Positions 58,549 through 64,000 of a DNA stretch of 64,000 bases are shown piece by piece. Source of the stretch: Mobilicoccus pelagius NBRC 104925 (lineage in GTDB: Bacteria > Actinomycetota > Actinomycetes > Actinomycetales > Dermatophilaceae). The DNA lies in the NCBI RefSeq assembly GCF_000247995.1, contig NZ_BAFE01000073.1:1-64000 (forward strand), written 5' to 3'. The number at the start of each line of letters is the position of its first letter. The first letter of the stretch is position 1. The position numbers and the translations under genes were made by a program. Below the pieces are notes generated by a model. That model saw nothing but the letters and a program-made list of their open reading frames with translations. It was not told the DNA's origin and searched no databases.

Positions 58549-59868
58549 TCAGCGCGGTTGCTGCGGGTCGTCCGATCGCGGGGTCCACGGGTCTGCGGCC
58601 TCCGGGGTGGGCGGCTGCGCGGCCGAGGAGCCCCCGGCCGGCTCGGTCCCGGTACCCGGGGCGCCGAGGGTCGGGTCGGCCACGGCATCGGCGACGGGCG
58701 CCGCGGCGGGGTCGACACCGGGGATCCCGGCGGTGGGCGCCTGGACGTTCGGGTCGGCGGCGCCGATCTGCGGGGCGTCCGCACGGGCACCGAGGCCGGC
58801 GTTCTGCGGGCGCGGGCGGCGGCCCTGGATGTGCGCGGATGTGCCCTCGGCCTCGGCAGACGTGCTCGCCGCCTCGTCACGGGCCTTGCGGAGCGCCTCC
58901 TGCGGATCCTGCAGCGCGATGTCGTGGAAGGCGTCGTCGTCCTCGCCCCATTCGACCTCGACGTCGCCGGAGGTGGCGGCCGAGGCGCCGGGGAAGGAGA
59001 AGCCTTCGCTGCCGAAGGCGTTGCCGAATCCCTTCATCGCCTCGGTGAACTCGCTCGGGACGATCCACATCTTGTTGGAGTCGCCGCGCGCGAGCTGCGG
59101 GAGGATCTGGAGGTACTGGTAGGCGAGGAGCTCCTGGTTGGGCTTGCCCTTGTGGATCGCCTCGAAGACCTGCTTGATGGCGCGGGCCTGACCCTGGGCC
59201 TCGAGGATGCGGGCCTGGGCCGAGCCCTCGGCGCGGAGGATCTGGCTCTGCTTCTCACCCTCGGCCGTGAGGATCTGCGACTGCTTGACGCCCTCGGCCG
59301 TGAGGATCGCGGCGCGGCGGTCTCGCTCGGCACGCATCTGCTTCTCCATCGAGTCCTGCACGCTGTGCGGCGGGTCGATGGCCTTGAGCTCGACGCGCGA
59401 GACGCGGATGCCCCACTTGCCCGTGGCCTCGTCGAGGACGCCGCGGAGCTGACCGTTGATCTGGTCGCGGCTCGTCAACGTCTGCTCGAGGTCCATCGAG
59501 CCGATGACGTTGCGCAGCGTCGTGACGGTGAGCTGCTCGATGCCCTGGATGAAGTTGGCGATGCCGTAGACGGCGGCCTTGCTGTCCGTGACGGCGTAGT
59601 AGATGACGGTGTCGATGTTGACGACGAGGTTGTCGCTCGTGATCACCGGCTGCGGCGGGAACGAGACGACCTGCTCGCGCAGATCGATGTTCGCGCGGAC
59701 CTTGTCGACGAACGGCACGATGACGTGGAAACCGGCATCGAGGGTGCGCGAGTACTTACCGAGTCGCTCGATGATGAGCGAGGTCTGCTGCGGGACGATC
59801 CGGACCGACTTGACGACGACGGTCACGACGAGGATCAGCAGCAGAGCGAGCAGGATGGTCCCGATCAT
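58549..59868 (-). CDS. SPFH/Band 7 (stomatin-like) membrane protein
   Basis: A 439-residue QmcA/paraslipin-type scaffold: an N-terminal anchor (IGTILLALLLILVVTVVV), SPFH domain about 20-190 (VPQQTSLIIERLGKYSRTLD; GFHVIVPFVDKV), then a coiled coil with AEGVKQSQILTAEGEKQSQI repeats. A Pro/Ala/Thr-rich tail of about 110 residues follows and is probably disordered. Such proteins form oligomeric cages around membrane proteases. ATG 59868 follows AAGGGGAG. The NfeD-like gene 40 nt upstream is its standard partner. Confidence 0.93.
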   Translation of the reverse strand: MIGTILLALLLILVVTVVVKSVRIVPQQTSLIIERLGKYSRTLDAGFHVIVPFVDKVRANIDLREQVVSFPPQPVITSDNLVVNIDTVIYYAVTDSKAAVYGIANFIQGIEQLTVTTLRNVIGSMDLEQTLTSRDQINGQLRGVLDEATGKWGIRVSRVELKAIDPPHSVQDSMEKQMRAERDRRAAILTAEGVKQSQILTAEGEKQSQILRAEGSAQARILEAQGQARAIKQVFEAIHKGKPNQELLAYQYLQILPQLARGDSNKMWIVPSEFTEAMKGFGNAFGSEGFSFPGASAATSGDVEVEWGEDDDAFHDIALQDPQEALRKARDEAASTSAEAEGTSAHIQGRRPRPQNAGLGARADAPQIGAADPNVQAPTAGIPGVDPAAAPVADAVADPTLGAPGTGTEPAGGSSAAQPPTPEAADPWTPRSDDPQQPR

Positions 59869-59908
59869 GCGTTGTCACTCCCCTTGTGTGAGAACGATGG
59901 TGGATGGG

Positions 59909-60433
59909 TCAGAGGGACGGCCCCGGCCCCGGGGGCGGGGTCGGGTCGTCCGGGCGGGGTACGACGTCCTGCACCGTGGTGGTGGGGGCGACGACGAGCG
60001 TGGCGCCCTCGACCCGGACGATCGTGACCGTGGTGCCCGCCGGGAGCGGGATGGTGGAGTCCTCGGAGCGGGCGCTCCAGATCTCTCCGTCGAACCGCAC
60101 GCGGCCGTCGTGTACGTCGACCGGTTCGGTGACCTGCGCGGTACGGCCGGCGTAGGACTCGGTGCCGAGCCGGGCGTCGGGGATGGAGTCGAGCATCCGA
60201 CGCTTGAGCGTGGGACGCACCCCGACGAGGAGTGCGAGCGCAGCGACGCAGGCGGCGATCACCTGCATCGCGACGGTCGAGGGCAGGAGCCCGACGACCA
60301 TGCCGACGACGGCCCCTCCGGCGAGCATGAGGAAGATGAGGTCCGCCGTGGCGGCCTCGACCGCGGTGAGGACGAGGGCCACCGCGAGCCACGCGGCCCA
60401 CGGGTTCTGTTGCAGCCAGTCCATCCACTCCAT
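59909..60433 (-). CDS. NfeD-like membrane protein
   Basis: A 174-residue protein with three N-terminal membrane segments (WAAWLAVALVLTAVEAATAD; LAGGAVVGMVVGLLPS; IAACVAALALLVGVRP) and a C-terminal OB-fold domain (ESYAGRTAQVTEPVDVHDGR; GTTVTIVRVEGATLVV). It is the short NfeD form without the serine-protease domain, and partners the SPFH protein encoded downstream. ATG 60433 follows GGAGG. The tail is Pro-rich. Confidence 0.92.
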   Translation of the reverse strand: MEWMDWLQQNPWAAWLAVALVLTAVEAATADLIFLMLAGGAVVGMVVGLLPSTVAMQVIAACVAALALLVGVRPTLKRRMLDSIPDARLGTESYAGRTAQVTEPVDVHDGRVRFDGEIWSARSEDSTIPLPAGTTVTIVRVEGATLVVAPTTTVQDVVPRPDDPTPPPGPGPSL

Positions 60434-60560
60434 GCGTTCCAGCCTCCCCGATCGGTGGCCCGTTGTGGGTCAGTGCTCCTCACCCTAGGGGACAACCGTC
60501 GAGCCGGCGCGGACCTCGAGCACCTCGGGGTGGGGTGCCGGTGGCGGGGAGGCGGTGCGG

Positions 60561-61349
60561 TCAGTCCGTGACGGCCCGTGCCGCCCACCGGCGGCCGTGC
60601 TGCTCGAGGACGAGCGGGAGCCCAAAGGTCTCCTCGAGGTTCTCCTTCGTCAGGGTGATCTCGATCGGTCCGGCCGCGACGACGCGACCCTCGCGGAGGA
60701 GGAGGACGTCGGTGAACCCCGGCGGGATCTCCTCGACGTGGTGGGTGACGAGCACGAGCGCGGGCGCCTCGATGTCGTCGGCGAGGGCGCCGAGACGGGC
60801 GACGAGGTCCTCCCGACCGCCGAGGTCGAGGCCCGCGGCGGGCTCGTCGAGGAGCATGAGCTCCGGGTCGGTCATGAGGGCGCGCGCGATCTGCACGCGC
60901 TTGCGCTCCCCTTCGCTGAGCGTGCCGTAGCGGCGGTCGGCCAGGTGGGACACCCCGAGCGCCGCGAGGAGCTCGGTCGCGCGCGTGAGGTCCTGACGGT
61001 CGTAGTGCTCGCGCCAGCGCCCCACGACGCCGTAGGACGCGGTGACGACGACGTCCGCGACGCGCTCGTCGCCGGGCACGTGCTCGGCGAGGGAGGCGCT
61101 CGCGAGGCCGATGCGAGGACGCAGCTCGAAGACGTCGACCGCCCCGAGCACCTCGCCGAGGACACCGGCGACCCCGGTGGTCGGGTGGAGGCGCGCGGCC
61201 GCGAGCTGCAGGAGCGTCGACTTACCGGCACCGTTGGGGCCGAGGACGACCCATCGCTGGCCTTCCTCGATCTCCCAGTCGACCTCGGCGAGGATGTCCT
61301 TGCCACCACGGGTCACGGTCACACCGGCGAACGCGAGCACGTCACTCAT
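60561..61349 (-). CDS. ABC transporter ATP-binding protein (YlmA-like)
   Basis: A 262-residue single ATPase domain: Walker A GPNGAGKST, signature LSEGERKRVQIARAL (the normal SGGQ variant), Walker B LMLLDEPAAGLD, and the switch VTHHVEEIPPGF. No permease or binding protein is adjacent, so it is an orphan ATPase like YlmA/ModF, and its partner is unknown. TAGGGT (61362-61357) lies 7 nt before ATG 61349, suggesting leaderless expression. Confidence 0.9.
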   Translation of the reverse strand: MSDVLAFAGVTVTRGGKDILAEVDWEIEEGQRWVVLGPNGAGKSTLLQLAAARLHPTTGVAGVLGEVLGAVDVFELRPRIGLASASLAEHVPGDERVADVVVTASYGVVGRWREHYDRQDLTRATELLAALGVSHLADRRYGTLSEGERKRVQIARALMTDPELMLLDEPAAGLDLGGREDLVARLGALADDIEAPALVLVTHHVEEIPPGFTDVLLLREGRVVAAGPIEITLTKENLEETFGLPLVLEQHGRRWAARAVTD

Positions 61350-61440
61350 GGGGGTGACCCTATCGGCAGTCGGGCACCGGACGTGCACGGCCTCGGAGCA
61401 CGGGCGTCGACGCGTCGTCTCCCCCGCCTACGCTGGGTCC

Positions 61441-62190
61441 GTGCCGGAACTGCCTGCCTCCGTCCGTCTCGCCCTGTGGGCCACCGACGCCCTGAGCCGC
61501 GGGAGGGGCGACCTCGACCGCGTCGTCCGGGACGCCACCCCCGATCTCGCCGACGTCGACGTGGACGCCGCCGTGGCGAGTCTCGACCTCTGGCAGAGGT
61601 TCGGGGAACGGGTCGTCCTCGTCTCCCTCCCCGCGCCGGGCGACCTCGTCGGGCTGCCGCGGGGTGGGACGGAGTTCGCCGGTGCCGCGCTCGACGCCGG
61701 GGAGTGCGCCTGGTCGCCCCTGCTGGGCGGTGCGCTCGTGCCCGAGTTCGAGGAGTTCGGTCCGAGCGGTGACACCGGCACCCTCCTCAGGTGGGCGGCG
61801 TACGAGTGCACCCCACCTCCACTCGGCGAGGACGACGCCGCGGGCGCGGAACGCGCCCTGCGGACCCTCGTGCTGGAGGCCGTGAGTGCCCTCGAGGGCC
61901 TCGACGCACCGCACTGGGACGCCGGTCTGCGCGATCTCGCCGACGAGCGCGTCGCGAGCGGCCGGTGGGGTCTGCCGCCCGTCGACGAACGCGCGCGCCG
62001 CCTCATCACGCAGGCGGCGATCCTCGAGGCCGTCGCGGGCACCGCCCTGGACCATCTCCACGACGCCCCCACCCTGGCCGTCGGGGAGCGACGCGCGGAC
62101 ATCCTGCGGGAGGTGCGTCGGGAGGCGCGGCGTGCCCTCGTCACGGGCGCCCGCGCCGCGGCCCTCGGCCTCGCCTCCGGCCGCTCCTGA
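61441..62190 (+). CDS. conserved actinobacterial protein of unknown function
   Basis: A 249-residue soluble protein (start VPELPASVRLALWATDALSR; also EFEEFGPSGDTGTLLRWAAY, WGLPPVDERARRLITQAA). I do not recognise a characterised domain; similar proteins occur in actinobacteria. It is mostly helical, with no membrane segment or signal peptide. GTG 61441 is placed because TACGCT (61429-61434) lies 6 nt before it. It is divergent from the ABC ATPase gene and convergent with glgA. Confidence 0.7.
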   Translation: MPELPASVRLALWATDALSRGRGDLDRVVRDATPDLADVDVDAAVASLDLWQRFGERVVLVSLPAPGDLVGLPRGGTEFAGAALDAGECAWSPLLGGALVPEFEEFGPSGDTGTLLRWAAYECTPPPLGEDDAAGAERALRTLVLEAVSALEGLDAPHWDAGLRDLADERVASGRWGLPPVDERARRLITQAAILEAVAGTALDHLHDAPTLAVGERRADILREVRREARRALVTGARAAALGLASGRS

Positions 62191-62334
62191 CTCCGGACTC
62201 GGCTCGCACACCGCGCAGGGGGAACCGCACCGACCCCGACGGCGGGCCTCGACGGACTCCCGCCGGTGGGGATGCGCGGGATCGTCGAGGCGGGCCGGTC
62301 GTCCGGACCGGGCCGTGCGGACGCCGTGCCCGTC

Positions 62335-62390
62335 GGTGTGCGCCCCTCGGTGTGCGCCCCTCGGGAGGGACGAAGGGAGGGTGTACACCC
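62335..62390. repeat. 14-bp tandem duplication and 12-bp palindrome in intergenic DNA
   Basis: GGTGTGCGCCCCTC occurs twice in tandem (62335-62348, 62349-62362). GGGTGTACACCC, a perfect palindrome, follows at 62379-62390. No function is assigned. Confidence 0.5.
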
Positions 62391-62405
62391 CCAGGGGGGT
62401 GCAAA

Positions 62406-62448
62406 CGACCGCACCGGCCGTCGGAGCGTCCGTCGGCCGGTGCGGTCG
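62406..62448. terminator. 15-bp hairpin between convergent genes
   Basis: Arms 62406-62420 and 62434-62448 are perfect complements. It lies 23 nt past the glgA stop and can serve both convergent genes. Confidence 0.75.
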
Positions 62449-62471
62449 TGGGTGCGGGTCGTGGAGCGGGA

Positions 62472-63680
62472 TCAGCGGTGCTGCGTCAGGACCTTCTCGT
62501 AGACCTCGAGGGTGCGGTCACCGATCGCGGACCAGGAGAAGTGCTCGACCGCGCGGCGGCGGCCGGCGAGACCACGCTCGCGCGCCCGCTCGGGGTCGCT
62601 CACGGCGTCGGCGAGGGCCGCGGCGAGGTCGGCCTCGAACTTCGCGGGGTCGACCGGGGTGCCGGTTCCGTCGCCGACCTGCTCGATGTCGACGAGCCAG
62701 CCCGTCTCGCCGTCGACGACGACCTCGGGGATGCCGCCGGTCGCGGTGGCGACGACGGGCGCCTCGCACGCCATCGCCTCGAGGTTGACGATGCCGAGGG
62801 GCTCGTAGATCGACGGGCAGGCGAACACCGTCGCGTTGGACTCGATCGCGACGACCTTGTCCCGCGAGAGGTGTTCGGCGACCCACACGACGCCCTCCCG
62901 GGTCGTGCGGAGCTCGTCGATGAGGGTCTCGACCTCGGCCTTGATCTCCGGGGTGTCCGGAGCGCCCGCGACGAGGACGACCTGGACCTCGGGCGGCAGA
63001 GCGGCCGCGGCACGCAGCAGGTGCGGGAGCCCCTTCTGGCGGGTGATGCGGCCGACGAAGACGACGGACGGACGGTCGGGGTCCATGCCGTAGGCGCGGC
63101 AGACGTCCTTGCCGGCGCCGGAGTGGTCGGGGTGCCAGTCGGTGGAGTCGATGCCGTTGTGGACGACCGAGACCTTGTCGGGGTCGATCGAGGGGTAGCA
63201 CGTGAGGATGTCGGCCCGCATGCCGCGGCTCACCGCGATGATGCCCGAAGCCGCCTCGTACGCCGTGCGCTCCACCCAGGAGGACACGCGGTACCCGCCG
63301 CCGAGCTGCTCGGCCTTCCACGGACGGAGCGGCTCGAGGGAGTGCGCCGAGATGACGTGAGGCACCCCGGCGAGGAGGGAGGACACGTGACCCGCCATGT
63401 TGGCGTACCACGTGTGGGAGTGGACGAGGTCGGTGCCGACGCAGTCGCCGGCCATCGCGAGATCGACGCCGAGGGTCTGCAGAGCGGCGTTCGCCCCGGC
63501 GAGTTCGGCGATCTCGGGGTAGCCGGTCGTGCCGTCCTCGTCGCGGGGGCCACCGAAGCAGCGCACGCGGACGTCGACGTCACCGCGGGCGCGCAGCGCC
63601 CGCGTCAGTTCGGCCACATGGACCCCGGCGCCACCGTAGATCTGCGGGGGGTATTCCTTGGTGAGGATGTCTACGCGCAC
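62472..63680 (-). CDS. glgA: glycogen synthase GlgA (GT4 family)
   Basis: A 402-residue GT4 glycosyltransferase. The N-terminal acceptor site is ILTKEYPPQIYGGAGVHVAE; the donor site includes VVHNGIDSTDW, FVGRITRQKGLPHLLRA and the E-X7-E motif YEPLGIVNLEAMA. It belongs to the actinobacterial type (shorter than E. coli GlgA), relatives of which make alpha-1,4-glucan or, as GlgM, maltose-1-phosphate from ADP-glucose. GTG 63680 starts it. It is divergent from glgC, whose product supplies ADP-glucose, the usual actinobacterial arrangement. Confidence 0.93.
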   Translation of the reverse strand: MRVDILTKEYPPQIYGGAGVHVAELTRALRARGDVDVRVRCFGGPRDEDGTTGYPEIAELAGANAALQTLGVDLAMAGDCVGTDLVHSHTWYANMAGHVSSLLAGVPHVISAHSLEPLRPWKAEQLGGGYRVSSWVERTAYEAASGIIAVSRGMRADILTCYPSIDPDKVSVVHNGIDSTDWHPDHSGAGKDVCRAYGMDPDRPSVVFVGRITRQKGLPHLLRAAAALPPEVQVVLVAGAPDTPEIKAEVETLIDELRTTREGVVWVAEHLSRDKVVAIESNATVFACPSIYEPLGIVNLEAMACEAPVVATATGGIPEVVVDGETGWLVDIEQVGDGTGTPVDPAKFEADLAAALADAVSDPERARERGLAGRRRAVEHFSWSAIGDRTLEVYEKVLTQHR

Positions 63681-63813
63681 GGCCTCACCCTAGACGCCGG
63701 GGGCCCTCCGCGGGGCGGCGACGGACGGGCGAAGGGCACGCGCTCGCGGCGGAGCGAGAACGAGGGCCTTCGTTCCTCTTCCCCATCGGGGTTCCGCAGG
63801 TAGGTTGAACGCC

Positions 63814-64000
63814 ATGAGGCGTCGGAAGCGCAATCCCAATGTCCTGGCCATCGTCCTCGCCGGCGGCGAGGGCAAGCGGCTCATGCCACTCACCGCCGAC
63901 CGGGCCAAGCCGGCCGTGCCGTTCGGCGGCATCTACCGGCTCATCGACTTCGCGCTGAGCAACGTCGTCAACTCCGGCTACCTCAAGGTGGTCGTGCTCA
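63814..64000 (+). CDS. glgC: glucose-1-phosphate adenylyltransferase GlgC (partial, cut by window end)
   Basis: Only the first 62 residues are in the window: after a basic start, [20 protein letters not shown] (nucleotide-binding GGxGxRL), then [20 protein letters not shown], diagnostic of GlgC. It makes ADP-glucose for glycogen synthesis. TAGGTT (63801-63806) lies 7 nt before ATG 63814 with no ribosome-binding site, indicating a leaderless mRNA. Confidence 0.95.
   Translation, partial: MRRRKRNPNVLAIVLAGGEGKRLMPLTADRAKPAVPFGGIYRLIDFALSNVVNSGYLKVVVL

Overview
This is a chromosomal window from a very high-G+C actinobacterium. Four lineage markers support this: a pupylation/proteasome system (Pup, Dop, PafA, PrcA, PrcB, Arc), the mycothiol enzyme MshC, the RNA polymerase-binding protein RbpA, and Ppm1 next to Lnt. 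The gene content suggests Micrococcales, perhaps the Dermatophilaceae/Intrasporangiaceae side, and a chemoreceptor hints at motility. That placement is inference and not proven here. GTG starts, four-base ATGA/GTGA overlaps and apparently leaderless promoters (TANNNT 6-7 nt before the start codon) are frequent.

Layout. 1-0.5 kb: decayed ISL3-type transposase. 0.5-8 kb: winged-helix regulator with a membrane partner, UvrA-like ATPase, UppP, Nudix hydrolase, ACT regulator, CsbD, secreted VanY-type peptidase. 8-12 kb: rbpA converging on fxsA-ppm1-lnt. 12-19 kb: chemoreceptor with a long structured leader, YbaK, a 5'-3' exonuclease, HelY helicase. 18.7-25 kb: tatC, tatA, pafC, a frameshifted pafB, an FKBP lipoprotein and pafA, all on the minus strand. 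25-30 kb: prcA, prcB, pup, bioB, dop. 30-34 kb: an interruption made of two-component-system remnants, a PRPP-synthetase homologue, a DUF3054 membrane protein and a thiolase. 34-38 kb: arc, trmI, a site-2-type protease, a HAD phosphatase. 38.6-44.7 kb: metH, PAC2 protein, mshC. 44.7-48.5 kb: a compact cassette of a PI-kinase-like protein, a DUF3090 protein and a histidine-phosphatase-fold protein, then an LLM flavoprotein, an acidic protein and a DUF5703 protein. 48.7-54 kb: tRNA-Leu(GAG), DUF3263, galE, PRC-barrel/DUF2382 stress protein, RecQ-type helicase. 54-64 kb: acyltransferase, HipA-like kinase/DUF3037/PEBP trio, SpoU methylase, TauE/SafE, SPFH/NfeD pair, ABC ATPase, a conserved unknown, glgA and the start of glgC.

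How the genes work together. PafA ligates Pup to proteins, Dop reverses this, Arc unfolds pupylated substrates and PrcA/PrcB degrade them; PafB/PafC are the WYL DNA-damage regulators usually encoded with this system. Lnt and Ppm1 serve lipoprotein and mannolipid maturation. TatA/TatC export folded proteins. MshC makes mycothiol. The 44.7-47 kb cassette is a conserved actinobacterial system of unknown function and is the best candidate here for undescribed biology. I saw no rRNA, CRISPR array, prophage or integrative element.
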